Source: JBMOKU01 sp049324315 (GTDB lineage: Bacteria; Bacillota; Clostridia; Peptostreptococcales; Thermotaleaceae). From it: a stretch of 58,746 bases of DNA. Under the pieces are notes generated by a model. It saw only the letters and a program-made list of their open reading frames with translations, did no database searches and was not told the origin of the DNA. Made by a program: the position numbers and the translations under genes. Shown one piece after another: positions 1-8,400 of the stretch; position 1 is the stretch's first letter; each line of letters begins with the position of its first letter. The DNA is taken from contig JBMOKU010000050.1 in the NCBI GenBank assembly GCA_049324315.1, forward strand, positions 1 through 58,746. Direction: 5' to 3'.

Positions 1-11
1 TACTAATCATA

Positions 12-80
12 TCAGACGCCTCCTAGGGGTTTGGTTCTTGCAAAATTAGTATTCCTAGGATTCAGGTGTCTGATTTTGTT
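12..80 (+). terminator. Possible rho-independent terminator of an upstream gene
   Basis: Bases 12-21 pair with 64-73 with one G-T wobble, and 21-27 (TCCTAGG) pairs with 54-60 (CCTAGGA). A T-rich tail (ttttgttatttt) follows. It probably ends transcription of a gene lying left of the window. Confidence 0.5.
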
Positions 81-252
81 ATTTTATGGAATTGTTATCA
101 CTAGCTACATTACTTGTAAAGTGGTGTCAATATAAAAATCTGATAGTAATAATATTTTACTATCGTAGTAAAATGTTGAATGTATAGATAATATGTAAAA
201 ATGATTTACTTTAATGGCATTATATACCAAATGGTAAAAATTGTAAATATAT

Positions 253-281
253 TTTACGAATATTTCTTGTTATGGTATAAT
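253..281 (+). promoter_or_regulatory. Likely sigma-A promoter of the XRE/TPR regulator gene
   Basis: A perfect -10 TATAAT (276-281) is preceded by TGG, which makes an extended -10. A weak -35 TTTACG (253-258) sits at 17 bp spacing. The start codon is about 40 bp downstream. The 120-325 region is otherwise very AT-rich and shows nothing else clear. Confidence 0.6.
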
Positions 282-324
282 AGACCTAGACCTCAATATA
301 GAGATTTGTGTAAAGGAATGTTAT

Positions 325-1641
325 ATGGAGACTGAAAATCTTACATCGGGAAAGTTATTAAAAAGAATAAGAAAAGCTCTGGGATTAAGGCAACATGAAA
401 TTGTAGGGAATGAAATAACCAGAAACTTGGTTAGCATGATTGAAAATGGAAAAACGCCTCTGAATCCCAATATTGCGAACCTTATTATCAGGAATATTAA
501 TTCCATATCGAAAGAAAGGAATTTAAATGTTACCCTTGTTGAAAGAGATTTAATTGTACCCGGGCTATTTGAAGCAAAGCAGCAAGCGCAGCAATATGAG
601 GAACAGCTAGATAAGAAGGACTTTGCTGATATTGCTGGATTGGTTGAAGAGGTAAGCACTTTCTTAAACAAGTGGGACATACCGGAACAGAAGGCAATTA
701 TCTTCTCGAAATTTGGAGAGATATTTTTTTCTAAAGCAGAGTTATACAGAAGCTATATGTACTACATTAAGGGCTTTGAAAATGCTGTAAGAATCTCTGA
801 TTATACGCTTTTAGGAAATGCATCCGTTCGGCTCATGCATATATGCATTAAGCTTCAGAAATATCAAGAGTGCATTGAGATAAGCAATAGTATTTCAAGC
901 GACATGGATAATTTATATGATGAATCCGTTTTAATAATCTTGTACAATAAGGCATTGGCACATTTGTATTTGTCAGAGTACGACCTGTGTATAAGTACTT
1001 TGGATGAATTAGAAAGAAAGATTTCTAAAAATGAGTTGGCAAGATATCTAGATATTATGATTTTAAAGGCTATTTGTTTTAAGAGAAAAGGACAATATGA
1101 GACTGCTCTTGCAATCTATTATTATCTTATCAACGATTTAGAAATAGACCTAGTAGACAAAAAGGTCACGATCTATGGTAATATGATGGAAATCTATTCT
1201 ATATTGGAAAATTCCTCAAAAGTAATTGAACATTTGCATACTATAATTACTTTATTAGATGATTTGGAGCCTGACAGCATTTGTCTAGTAAGGGCACATA
1301 TAGAAGTTGCTCTAGCCTACAGATTTTTAGAGAATTACAAAAAGTGCATCACATATTTAGATAAAGGGTTAGATCATGCAAGAAAAATTTGCGATTTAGA
1401 TTCCATACAAAGAATTAGTAAGCTTTTAGCAGAGGCATACATTGAATCCAATGAACTTACATCTATGGAGAGCCTGAAAAATGGAATTATTGACATGGTG
1501 GAGCTGGGGTTCATAGATCCCGATGATAGTACTATCCTTCAGATGATGTCTTATTTCAATAAGATAGGTATGCCTGAAGAGGTGGAGAAGCTTATTCAAT
1601 TAATATTAAAAAGTAAAGGGGTTGACGTTAATGGGAATTAA
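325..1641 (+). CDS. XRE-family HTH + TPR regulator (RRNPP-type peptide receptor)
   Basis: This 438-residue cytoplasmic protein has an N-terminal helix-turn-helix at about residues 9-60 (KRIRKALGLRQHEIV, then LVSMIENGKTPLNPN). The remainder is all helical and TPR-like, with repeated A/Y/L helix pairs at about 100-430. This architecture is that of RRNPP receptors (PlcR, NprR, Rgg, AimR-like), which bind a re-imported oligopeptide through the TPR domain and change DNA binding. The ATG at 325 follows AAAGGA with good spacing. The stop overlaps the start of a small secreted-peptide gene by 11 bases, as expected for a receptor/pheromone pair. The fold and overlap are seen or predicted from sequence; the quorum-sensing role and the target genes are inferred. 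Confidence 0.8.
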   Translation: METENLTSGKLLKRIRKALGLRQHEIVGNEITRNLVSMIENGKTPLNPNIANLIIRNINSISKERNLNVTLVERDLIVPGLFEAKQQAQQYEEQLDKKDFADIAGLVEEVSTFLNKWDIPEQKAIIFSKFGEIFFSKAELYRSYMYYIKGFENAVRISDYTLLGNASVRLMHICIKLQKYQECIEISNSISSDMDNLYDESVLIILYNKALAHLYLSEYDLCISTLDELERKISKNELARYLDIMILKAICFKRKGQYETALAIYYYLINDLEIDLVDKKVTIYGNMMEIYSILENSSKVIEHLHTIITLLDDLEPDSICLVRAHIEVALAYRFLENYKKCITYLDKGLDHARKICDLDSIQRISKLLAEAYIESNELTSMESLKNGIIDMVELGFIDPDDSTILQMMSYFNKIGMPEEVEKLIQLILKSKGVDVNGN

Positions 1642-1819
1642 GAAAGGGATTGCGTTATTACTAACAGTTTTTACAATAGTTACATCCGTATATATGTCTG
1701 GTGTATGCGATCTATTTGTAAAAGCAATCGGGGAGAAGAGTACCGTTATTTCTGAGATTGTTCCAGGGCCTTGGTCAATACCGATAGATCCAGATTTACT
1801 ACCTAAGAAGAATGTATAA
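1631..1819 (+). CDS. Candidate secreted signalling propeptide of the RRNPP pair
   Basis: A 62-residue product starts MGIKKG and continues with a hydrophobic stretch (IALLLTVFTIVTSVY) typical of a Sec signal. A short proline-rich tail (VPGPWSIPIDPDLLPKKNV) ends it. I chose ATG 1631 because AAAGGGG lies about 10 bases before it; the in-frame TTG at 1622 would sit almost on that site. The gene overlaps the upstream receptor gene by 11 bases, so translation is probably coupled. PlcR/PapR and related systems encode the exported pheromone precursor just after the receptor, with the active peptide at or near the C-terminus. I do not recognise the peptide, so the mature form is a guess within the last 20 residues. 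Confidence 0.7.
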   Translation: MGIKKGIALLLTVFTIVTSVYMSGVCDLFVKAIGEKSTVISEIVPGPWSIPIDPDLLPKKNV

Positions 1820-1860
1820 AAAGACTAAGCTGCATTAAGAAAATAGCTTGTGTAAAGCTT

Positions 1861-1889
1861 CTGCGGACGCCCGATGGGCGCCCCTACTA
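1861..1889. repeat. GC-rich palindromic interspersed-type repeat
   Basis: GGACGCCC (1865-1872), GAT, then GGGCGCCC (1876-1883) form a stem with a single mismatch, followed by CCTAC. The GC block stands out in AT-rich surroundings. From memory it resembles the 'gggcgcccctac' palindromes scattered in many Firmicutes genomes. Only one copy was seen here. Confidence 0.45.
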
Positions 1890-1948
1890 TGAACGCACTT
1901 GTTTTTCTCTTTGAATCAGTGAAATGGAAATACATACTAAATATCATA

Positions 1949-1984
1949 AAAATGCTGGTGGAAATTTTACCGCCAGCATTTTTA
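1949..1984. terminator. Bidirectional rho-independent terminator
   Basis: AATGCTGGTGG and CCGCCAGCATT pair around a short AT loop, with T-runs on both strands. It can end the peptide gene from the left and the methyltransferase gene from the right. Confidence 0.8.
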
Positions 1985-1989
1985 TGTGC

Positions 1990-2583
1990 TTAAGAGAGAA
2001 AAGATGCCGTAAAAAACAGTTCTTGATAGAACAGACTCTTTCTAAATCTCTTTTTACGTTCTACATGATAAGAATGATCTGAAAATAGCTGGGTATATTC
2101 CTGTTCATTGCGGATATATTTTCCTTTATCCCAAAAGGACATATACCAGTTGCAAAAAGGAAAATTCTTATGAAAGCAGGGCTCAGTAATGATTATTTTT
2201 CCTTGAGGCTTTAAAATCCTCTGAAATTCTTGGAGATATTCCTTCAGATCTTCTGAAGAGATATGGTGAAGAACGGCCATGATAAAAATATAATCAAAGA
2301 ATTGGTTGGAAAAAGGCAGGCCATAGCCTCTCTGTGTCTTAAACTGATAATTAGCAAACAATCTCTGTGCATAGTGAATTCTATTCTGATCGCAATCAAT
2401 ACCGACATAATTATCCGGTTGAAACAAAGTACAGTTAGAACCAATGCCGCATCCGAAATCCAATACCATACTGTTTTCAAAGTTATAGTCTGCTAAAAGG
2501 CCCTTCATTCTACGATTGATAAATGCATTGGTAAACCATTGAGGTCTTACAAAGTAATGATATAATTTTGGAGACAATTCCAT
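1990..2583 (-). CDS. Class I SAM-dependent methyltransferase
   Basis: The 197-residue protein carries the SAM-binding motif I VLDFGCGIGSN at about residues 40-50. An acidic residue at the end of strand 2 (YVGIDCDQN), a motif near DYIFIMAVLHH and a post-motif strand (GKIIITEP) follow. These fit a Methyltransf_11/25-type Rossmann fold. No signal peptide or membrane segment is evident. The substrate cannot be told from sequence. It is a single minus-strand gene sharing a terminator with the convergent peptide gene, and its length is normal for a small-molecule methyltransferase. The C-terminal 50 residues are rich in aromatic and basic residues. Confidence 0.85.
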   Translation of the reverse strand: MELSPKLYHYFVRPQWFTNAFINRRMKGLLADYNFENSMVLDFGCGIGSNCTLFQPDNYVGIDCDQNRIHYAQRLFANYQFKTQRGYGLPFSNQFFDYIFIMAVLHHISSEDLKEYLQEFQRILKPQGKIIITEPCFHKNFPFCNWYMSFWDKGKYIRNEQEYTQLFSDHSYHVERKKRFRKSLFYQELFFTASFLS

Positions 2584-2753
2584 TCCTGGTAATCACATCC
2601 TTTTCTACAGCAATTCGGCTAACAAATTTAGTATTTCTTGCAGGCATCAATTTATGGGTGCAAATAAAAGTCATGGGTGGAATTAACAGGAAAAATATTT
2701 TATGCAGTATTTGTGATAATAATTAGTGAAAACAAAAAAAGAGGTGGAGAATC

Positions 2754-2960
2754 ATGACCGTTAGTTCTCAAGTAAAACAGACTTTAGCGGCACTAAAGGG
2801 AAGCCAAGGGACATTAAGGATTTATGCTGCACAGGCTCAGAATGAGAAGGAAGAAGAGGTATATCTAGAAGCAATCGCTGTGACGAGTCAAATCATTCAA
2901 GATATGGAAAACCGTATAAAGACCTTGGAATTTGAAGAACCCCAATATAAGGGGCTATAG
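2754..2960 (+). CDS. DUF1657 small protein, first gene of spoVA operon
   Basis: This 68-residue soluble protein starts MTVSSQVKQTLAALKG and ends in EEPQYKGL. It resembles the DUF1657 protein at the other end of this operon (5736-5942), which also has the pattern 'QVKQ...L...IEQQEPQYK'. DUF1657 proteins occur almost only in spore formers beside spoVA and DUF421 genes; their biochemical role is unknown. AGAGGTGGAG gives a strong ribosome site before ATG 2754. The next gene starts 13 bases after the stop. I could not find a convincing sporulation-sigma promoter upstream, although forespore (sigma-G) expression would be expected from the neighbours. Confidence 0.85.
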   Translation: MTVSSQVKQTLAALKGSQGTLRIYAAQAQNEKEEEVYLEAIAVTSQIIQDMENRIKTLEFEEPQYKGL

Positions 2961-2973
2961 GAGTGGGAAAAAG

Positions 2974-3834
2974 ATGAAGGAATGGATTGTGATACTGATC
3001 AGGTCGACAGTTTTGTTTTTATTTGTACTTACAGCAGTAAGGCTTATGGGGAAGAGACAGCTATCCAGAATAACACCTTTCAATTTTACCGTATATACTG
3101 TCATTGCCGTGCTATCTGCGTTAATCTCCCTCAACGTCATTAAAAACTTTGCCTTTGGTCTGATTGCTTTAGGTGTCTGGGTTTTATTTTCCATCGGTTT
3201 AGATTATATATCGATGAAAAGCAAGTTTTTGCATGATTGGATTAACGGAAGAGAAACAATTTTGATTAAACATGGAAAGATAATGGAAGAAAACTTAAAG
3301 CAGATAAGGCTAACGGGAGAAGAATTACTCCGGGAATTACGGTCTAAAAATGTTTTTAATCTGGCAGATGTAGAATTTGCGGTTATGGAAACGACTGGCG
3401 AACTGAATGTCTTGCCAAAGGCACATAAAAAGCCTGTAACGCCCTATGATCTCGGAGAAAAAGTAGGACCCCATGCAGAACCTCAGACAGTGATTTTAGA
3501 CGGCAATGTGATTGATGAAGCCTTGAGCAGTATAGGGCTAAATAGAGGATGGATAAATATGCAGCTGGAGAGTATTGGTGTTTCATTAGACAATGTTTTT
3601 ATCGGACAGGTAGACTCATCGGGAGACTTATTTTTAGATCTTTTTGATGATTCGGTACAAGTGCCCCAACCGAAGGTAAAGGAGCAGTTATATGCAAATC
3701 TTGAAAAATGTCAGGCGGATCTTATTACTTATGCTTTAGAAACAGAGAACATGAAGGCAAAAACCATGTATAAAAGGGATGCAGAGAAGCTCAGCCATGT
3801 CATAGAGAAATTACAACCTTATTTATTAAGATAG
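2974..3834 (+). CDS. DUF421 membrane protein (YetF/YcaP family)
   Basis: A 286-residue protein with three N-terminal membrane helices (about residues 5-80) includes the family signature VRLMGKRQLSRITPFNF. A soluble DUF421 domain follows, with INGRETILIKHGKIMEENLK and the segment AVMETTGELNVLPK. Start ATG 2974 is preceded by GGAG at about 11 bases; an in-frame TTG at 2932 lies inside the previous gene and lacks a ribosome site. YetF-like proteins are inner membrane proteins of forespores, and DUF421 genes are found in extra spoVA operons. The C-terminal extension (about 230-286) is helical and reads like a DUF1657-type tail (CQADLITYALETENMKAK). Confidence 0.88.
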   Translation: MKEWIVILIRSTVLFLFVLTAVRLMGKRQLSRITPFNFTVYTVIAVLSALISLNVIKNFAFGLIALGVWVLFSIGLDYISMKSKFLHDWINGRETILIKHGKIMEENLKQIRLTGEELLRELRSKNVFNLADVEFAVMETTGELNVLPKAHKKPVTPYDLGEKVGPHAEPQTVILDGNVIDEALSSIGLNRGWINMQLESIGVSLDNVFIGQVDSSGDLFLDLFDDSVQVPQPKVKEQLYANLEKCQADLITYALETENMKAKTMYKRDAEKLSHVIEKLQPYLLR

Positions 3835-3848
3835 AAGGTGATGAAAGG

Positions 3849-4328
3849 GTGTCAAGCAAGAAAAAGAAAAAACTAACACCAACGCAACAACAGTATCAAG
3901 CTTATGCAAAAGAAAGGGAACCAAAAAGGTCCGTTCTACGTAATTGTTTTTGTGCCTTTATTGCTGGAGGGACCATATCCTTGATTGGTCAAGGACTGCA
4001 GTGGATGTTTATCAAATACTTTGATTTTACAGAGACTACGGCAGGAAATCCAACCGTTGCTGTTTTGATTATGACTTCTATTTTGCTAACCGGTTTTGGC
4101 GTCTATGATCATATTGCCCAGTGGGCAGGTGCCGGAACGATCATACCTGTAACCGGATTTGCCAATACCATGGCTTCTGCTGCCATAGAATACCGTAGTG
4201 AAGGCTATGTGTTAGGCGTAGGCGGAAATATGTTTAAGATATCCGGACCTGTTATCACCTTTGGTGTTTTTTCAGCATTTGTTGTTGCATTAATCAAAAT
4301 AACAATTCAAGGATTAGGTGGGATGTAA
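3849..4328 (+). CDS. spoVAC: Stage V sporulation protein AC
   Basis: This is a 159-residue integral membrane protein. A basic N-terminus (SSKKKKKLTPTQQQYQ) precedes four hydrophobic segments, with the family signature AGAGTIIPVTGFANTM. SpoVAC is a mechanosensitive-channel-like part of the SpoVA complex that moves Ca-dipicolinate into the forespore and releases it at germination. The start is GTG 3849, seven bases after AAGGTGA. It is followed three bases later by spoVAD, so the genes are translated as a unit. Length is normal for the family. Confidence 0.93.
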   Translation: MSSKKKKKLTPTQQQYQAYAKEREPKRSVLRNCFCAFIAGGTISLIGQGLQWMFIKYFDFTETTAGNPTVAVLIMTSILLTGFGVYDHIAQWAGAGTIIPVTGFANTMASAAIEYRSEGYVLGVGGNMFKISGPVITFGVFSAFVVALIKITIQGLGGM

Positions 4329-4330
4329 AG

Positions 4331-5335
4331 ATGTTGAAGGGGCGATCATGGGTTTTTGAGAACAAACCTGCTATTATGGCATCTGCGGCAGTCGGAGGTC
4401 CATTTGAAGCCAAGGGTGCAGTGGCAGATGATTTTGACATTCTACATCAGGATATCTGGCTAGGACAGGACAGCTATGAAAAAGCAGAAGAAAAACTATT
4501 GGAACAAGCCTGTGAAAGAGCTATCGAAAAAGCGGGTCTTAAAAAAGAAGATATTCAGTTTTTTATCAGTGGTGACTTAATGAATCAAATTATTTCCAGC
4601 AGCTTTGCAGCACGTACCCTAGGGGTGCCCTACTTAGGTATATTTGGAGCCTGTTCCAGTTCTATGGAGAGTTTGGCATTAGCTTCCCAATTGGTAAACA
4701 GCAAAGCAGCAAAGTATGTATTGGCTGCTGCATCCAGTCATAATGCTGCGGCTGAAAAACAATTTCGCTATCCTACCGAATATGGTTCTCAAAAACCTCC
4801 AACTGCCCAATGGACAGTTACCGGTGCTGGTTCAGCCGTTGTTACAGAGGATGGTGAAGGACCCCGAGTTACTTCTGCTACCATTGGTCGGGTAATCGAT
4901 ATGGGGTTGTCAGACCCATTTAATATGGGTGCAGCCATGGCACCTGCCGCTGTAGATACCATAGAAGCTCATTTTCGAGATATGAAGATAGAACCGTCTT
5001 ATTATGATTTGATTGCTACAGGCGATTTAGGGAAAGTAGGGCATCGTATTGCCGGTGACTTACTAACCGATCATGGGCTAAAAATACCAAAGGACATATT
5101 AACAGATTGTGGTTTACTAATCTATAAAGAAGACCAGCCGGTTATTGCAGGAGGCAGTGGATGCGGCTGTTCTGCAACAGTAACCTATGGACATCTGTTG
5201 AACCGTATGAAAAAGGGTGAGTTCAAGCGAATGCTAATCGTGGCTACCGGGGCATTGCTGTCGCCATTATCCTACCAACAGAAGGAAAGCATACCATGTA
5301 TTGCCCATGCGGTTTCTATAGAGATGACAAAGTGA
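4331..5335 (+). CDS. spoVAD: Stage V sporulation protein AD
   Basis: The 334-residue soluble protein has a thiolase/ketoacyl-synthase fold, seen in the active-site-like segment GIFGACSSSMESLAL and the C-terminal GGSGCGCSATV. SpoVAD binds dipicolinic acid at the inner spore membrane and works with SpoVAC and SpoVAE. The sequence is full length (the family is about 335-340). The start ATG 4331 lies three bases after the spoVAC stop, and the stop is 12 bases before spoVAE. No membrane helix is evident, which fits a peripheral protein. Confidence 0.95.
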   Translation: MLKGRSWVFENKPAIMASAAVGGPFEAKGAVADDFDILHQDIWLGQDSYEKAEEKLLEQACERAIEKAGLKKEDIQFFISGDLMNQIISSSFAARTLGVPYLGIFGACSSSMESLALASQLVNSKAAKYVLAAASSHNAAAEKQFRYPTEYGSQKPPTAQWTVTGAGSAVVTEDGEGPRVTSATIGRVIDMGLSDPFNMGAAMAPAAVDTIEAHFRDMKIEPSYYDLIATGDLGKVGHRIAGDLLTDHGLKIPKDILTDCGLLIYKEDQPVIAGGSGCGCSATVTYGHLLNRMKKGEFKRMLIVATGALLSPLSYQQKESIPCIAHAVSIEMTK

Positions 5336-5347
5336 GGTGTTTACACC

Positions 5348-5701
5348 ATGGAAAAATTTATTTGGGCATTTATCATCGGCGGAGCTATATGTGTGATCGG
5401 ACAGATTATGATGGATGTTTTTAAACTCACACCGGCCCATACAACCACGACAATGGTTGTGGTTGGTGCAATACTGGGTGGATTGGGGTTATATGAACCT
5501 CTAATCAAATTTGCAGGGGCAGGAGCATCTGTGCCAATCACCAGCTTCGGCAATTCGTTGGTAAAAGGAGCCCTGGCAGAGGCACAAAAAACCGGTATTG
5601 TAGGTGTGCTAACAGGTATTTTCGAAGTAACCAGCGCGGGTATTTCATCAGCCATCATTTTTGCATTCTTAGCAGCATTAATCTTTCGGCCAAAAGGCTA
5701 A
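5348..5701 (+). CDS. spoVAE: Stage V sporulation protein AE (SpoVAEb type)
   Basis: A 117-residue hydrophobic protein has three to four membrane segments and the motif KFAGAGASVPITSFGNSL, which is paralogous to the SpoVAC signature. GAGGTG lies ahead of ATG 5348. It completes the minimal AC-AD-AE channel set. The spoVAA, spoVAB and spoVAF genes of the classical Bacillus operon are absent, which is usual in Clostridia and in additional spoVA operons. Confidence 0.93.
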   Translation: MEKFIWAFIIGGAICVIGQIMMDVFKLTPAHTTTTMVVVGAILGGLGLYEPLIKFAGAGASVPITSFGNSLVKGALAEAQKTGIVGVLTGIFEVTSAGISSAIIFAFLAALIFRPKG

Positions 5702-5735
5702 TAGACAGATATAACTGTGGAAGGAGGTGATATTC

Positions 5736-5942
5736 ATGACAGTAGGTACACAAATGCAGCAAGCAATTGCAGGTATCCAGAGTGCAGCAGCTACAATGAA
5801 GACCTTTGCACTGGAAACACAGGATAAACACGCAAAGAAGGAATTCCAACAAATTGCCCAGACTCTAGATAGTGCCCTAGAAACACTAAAAAACAGAAAG
5901 AATTATATTGAGCAGCAAGAACCACAATATAAACAGCAGTAA
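5736..5942 (+). CDS. DUF1657 small protein, last gene of spoVA operon
   Basis: The product is 68 residues, MTVGTQMQQAIAGIQ to EQQEPQYKQQ, helical and soluble. It is a paralogue of the first gene of the operon (2754-2960), sharing the 'MTV..Q....L/I', 'E.Q' and 'EPQYK' positions. ATG 5736 follows AAGGAGGTGA with ideal spacing; a GTG at 5727 overlaps that ribosome site and is rejected. It ends the operon just before a strong terminator. Its role is unknown. Confidence 0.85.
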   Translation: MTVGTQMQQAIAGIQSAAATMKTFALETQDKHAKKEFQQIAQTLDSALETLKNRKNYIEQQEPQYKQQ

Positions 5943-5952
5943 TGATAAAAGA

Positions 5953-5981
5953 AAGCTGAAGAAAATTTCAGCTTTTTTTGT
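5953..5981 (+). terminator. Rho-independent terminator of the spoVA operon
   Basis: AAGCTGAA and TTTCAGCTT pair, followed by a run of seven T. It lies 11 bases after the DUF1657 stop. Confidence 0.88.
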
Positions 5982-6099
5982 TTAAGAGATTGTTTTTATC
6001 ATTGAATGTCCTCCATAGAAAATCATGATATAATGATGAAGAGCGAATATATATATTTATGCGGAAAATCATAATGCTATGAAAATAGGTGAGGTATTC

Positions 6100-8352
6100 A
6101 TGGGAAAATCATTATATATAACAGAGAAGCCTTCTGTAGCCATGGAATTTGCAAAGGCTTTAAAAATAAACGGTAAAAAAAGTAATGGATATATTGAAGC
6201 AGACCATGCCATCATTACCTGGTGTGTTGGTCATTTAATAGCTTTAAGCTATCCTGAGAAATATAACCCTAGTTTAAAGCGATGGTCATTGAAGCATTTA
6301 CCTTTTTTACCGGAAGAATTCAAGTATGAAGTTATTTCCGGTGTTAAGAAGCAGTTTGATGTGGTGAAGAAGCAGCTGACCCGCAAGGATGTGGACACCA
6401 TATACGTATGTACAGACTCAGGGCGGGAGGGAGAGTATATCTATCGTCTGATTGATCAGATGATTGGTGTAAAAGGTAAAGTGAAGAAAAGAGTATGGAT
6501 TCACTCACAAACCGATGACGAAATCCGTAGAGGCATACAGGAAGCTAAATCATTGGAGGAATATGATGCATTAAGTCATTCAGCATACCTGCGGGCCATA
6601 GAGGATTATCTGGCGGGTATCAATTTTTCAAGGTTAATGACCTTAAAATACGGGAGAGACGTAGGACAGCTAATCGGTGAAAAGAAGGCTGTCATTGCAG
6701 TGGGGCGAGTGATGTCTTGTGTACTAGGGATGATTGTCAACCGAGAACGGGAAATCAGAGCCTTTGTTCCAACTCCTTTTTATCGAATTGAAGGAGCCTT
6801 TCATGATGGAATTCAAAACGAATATAGAGGTGAGTGGAAGAGCATACAAGGGTCTTCCTATTATTTATCCGAGAAATTATTCAATGAACAGGGCTTTAAG
6901 ACCAGGGAAGATGCGGATAAGTTTGTTAAAGATCTAAAGCAAAATGAAGAATGGCCTAATGGAAAAATCGAAGACATAACGATCAAAGAAGAAAAGAAAA
7001 GCCCGCCCCTTTTATTTAACCTAGCCGAACTGCAAAATGAGTGTGCAAAATATTTCAAAATCAGTCCGGATCAAACGCTGGCAGCAGCACAGCATTTGTA
7101 TGAAAAGAAGCTATTAACTTATCCCAGAACAGATGCCAGAGTGCTATCAAAATCAGTGGCAAAGGAAATTTATAAGAATTTACAAGGAATAGAGAAGAGC
7201 AGTGTGGATTTGGAGCTTTCAACTGCCGCTTCCACCATATTGAAGCATAAATGGCATGAAAGTCTTATCAAAAGTAAATACGTCAATGATACAAAAATAA
7301 CAGACCATTATGCCATCATACCTACGGGTCAAGGCCTCAATGCCTATGGATCATTGAAAGAAATAGAGAAAAAGATATATGTTTTAGTGATGCGCAGGTT
7401 CCTTGCGGTCTTTTTCCCACCAGCGGTTTATAAGAAGGTTCAGATAACGACAGGCATTGGTACGGAAAGATTTTTTACTTCAGAGAAAATACTTATTAAA
7501 AAGGGATATCTTGAAATCTTATCATTTAAGGATCAAGAAAATGATCAAGAAGGGACTCGATACTATCATCATCTAAAAAAAGGACAAAAAGTAACGGTTC
7601 ATGACTTACTCATAAAAGAAGGAGAAACAACACCACCGAAGGCCTATACTTCAGGTTCCATCATCTTAGCCATGGAGAATGCGGGGAAGTTAATAGAGGA
7701 TGAGGAACTTCGGGAACAGATAAAAGGCAGTGGCATCGGCACCAGTGCTACCCGGGCTGAAATCATTAATAAACTGGAACGGATAAAGTATATTCATATT
7801 CATAAAAAGAATCAAATCATAGAGCCAACTGGTTTAGGCGAGTTGATTTTTGATGCGTTAAAAAATTCTCTAGAGGATTTGTTAAACCCTGAATTGACGG
7901 CTAATTGGGAAAAAGGCCTGGAGATGGTAGCAAGCAATGAAATGGAATATGATAAATATTTGCAGAAATTGAATGAATACGTTAAAACCAAGGTCATGGA
8001 GGTGTTGGGCAAGAAAGAAATCAAATTAGAAAAGCCTGCCGCTTCTATTCCCCGTGATAAAGAACCTGACACGAACAAGGGGTTAGGCAAGTGTCCTATA
8101 TGTCAGCAGGGAGAAGTCATAAAAAACAGTAAAGGATACGGCTGCAGCCTGTGGAAGAATGGCTGCAAGTTTTTCATCGGAGATATTTGCAGAAAGAAAA
8201 TCACTGAAAGCCAAGTAAAGAAGCTGATCAGCAAAGGAAAGACAGATTTGATTAAGGGGTTCACATCCAAAAAAGGTACAAAGTTTAGCGCAAGATTGGT
8301 ACTTCAAAATGGGAAGATTGAATTTTCTTTTGATCAGGAGAAGAAAGGATAA
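6100..8352 (+). CDS. topB: DNA topoisomerase III (type IA)
   Basis: A 750-residue enzyme starts with a Toprim domain (SLYITEKPSVA, and the metal-binding CTDSGREGEY at about residue 104). The catalytic tyrosine is Tyr341 in LLTYPRTDAR, inside the type IA core. The GSGIGTSATRAEII motif comes later. A C-terminal zinc-ribbon-like segment (CPICQQGE, then CSLWKNGC) lies at about 664-690. It relaxes and decatenates single-strand-containing DNA. ATG 6100 is chosen because AGGTGAGG lies five bases before it; ATG 6079 would put that site inside the coding region. A TATAAT with TGA extension is seen at 6029-6034. No plasmid or conjugative genes are adjacent, so this is probably the housekeeping copy. 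Confidence 0.93.
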   Translation: MGKSLYITEKPSVAMEFAKALKINGKKSNGYIEADHAIITWCVGHLIALSYPEKYNPSLKRWSLKHLPFLPEEFKYEVISGVKKQFDVVKKQLTRKDVDTIYVCTDSGREGEYIYRLIDQMIGVKGKVKKRVWIHSQTDDEIRRGIQEAKSLEEYDALSHSAYLRAIEDYLAGINFSRLMTLKYGRDVGQLIGEKKAVIAVGRVMSCVLGMIVNREREIRAFVPTPFYRIEGAFHDGIQNEYRGEWKSIQGSSYYLSEKLFNEQGFKTREDADKFVKDLKQNEEWPNGKIEDITIKEEKKSPPLLFNLAELQNECAKYFKISPDQTLAAAQHLYEKKLLTYPRTDARVLSKSVAKEIYKNLQGIEKSSVDLELSTAASTILKHKWHESLIKSKYVNDTKITDHYAIIPTGQGLNAYGSLKEIEKKIYVLVMRRFLAVFFPPAVYKKVQITTGIGTERFFTSEKILIKKGYLEILSFKDQENDQEGTRYYHHLKKGQKVTVHDLLIKEGETTPPKAYTSGSIILAMENAGKLIEDEELREQIKGSGIGTSATRAEIINKLERIKYIHIHKKNQIIEPTGLGELIFDALKNSLEDLLNPELTANWEKGLEMVASNEMEYDKYLQKLNEYVKTKVMEVLGKKEIKLEKPAASIPRDKEPDTNKGLGKCPICQQGEVIKNSKGYGCSLWKNGCKFFIGDICRKKITESQVKKLISKGKTDLIKGFTSKKGTKFSARLVLQNGKIEFSFDQEKKG

Positions 8353-8359
8353 CACATAA

Positions 8360-8391
8360 AAAAGAGAGGCGGGCAGTCCGACCTCTCTTGC
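8360..8391 (-). terminator. Terminator of the NSS transporter gene (minus strand)
   Basis: AAGAGAGG (8362-8369) pairs with CCTCTCTT (8382-8389). The six-T tail is on the minus strand, so it serves the leftward gene rather than topB. Confidence 0.78.
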
Positions 8392-8400
8392 TGTCTGTAA

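Noticed and set aside
1622..1630. TTG 1622 as start of the pheromone gene
   Set aside because: It lies one base after the AAAGGGG ribosome site; ATG 1631 has proper spacing.
2641..2753. Sigma-G/sigma-F promoter before the spoVA operon
   Set aside because: Several GNATN-like and CAT-like pieces exist, but none pair at 17-18 bases with a recognisable -10.
8353..8400. MetS-like small subunit for the 454-residue NSS transporter
   Set aside because: Only about 10 bases separate the stop from the terminator, so no gene fits.
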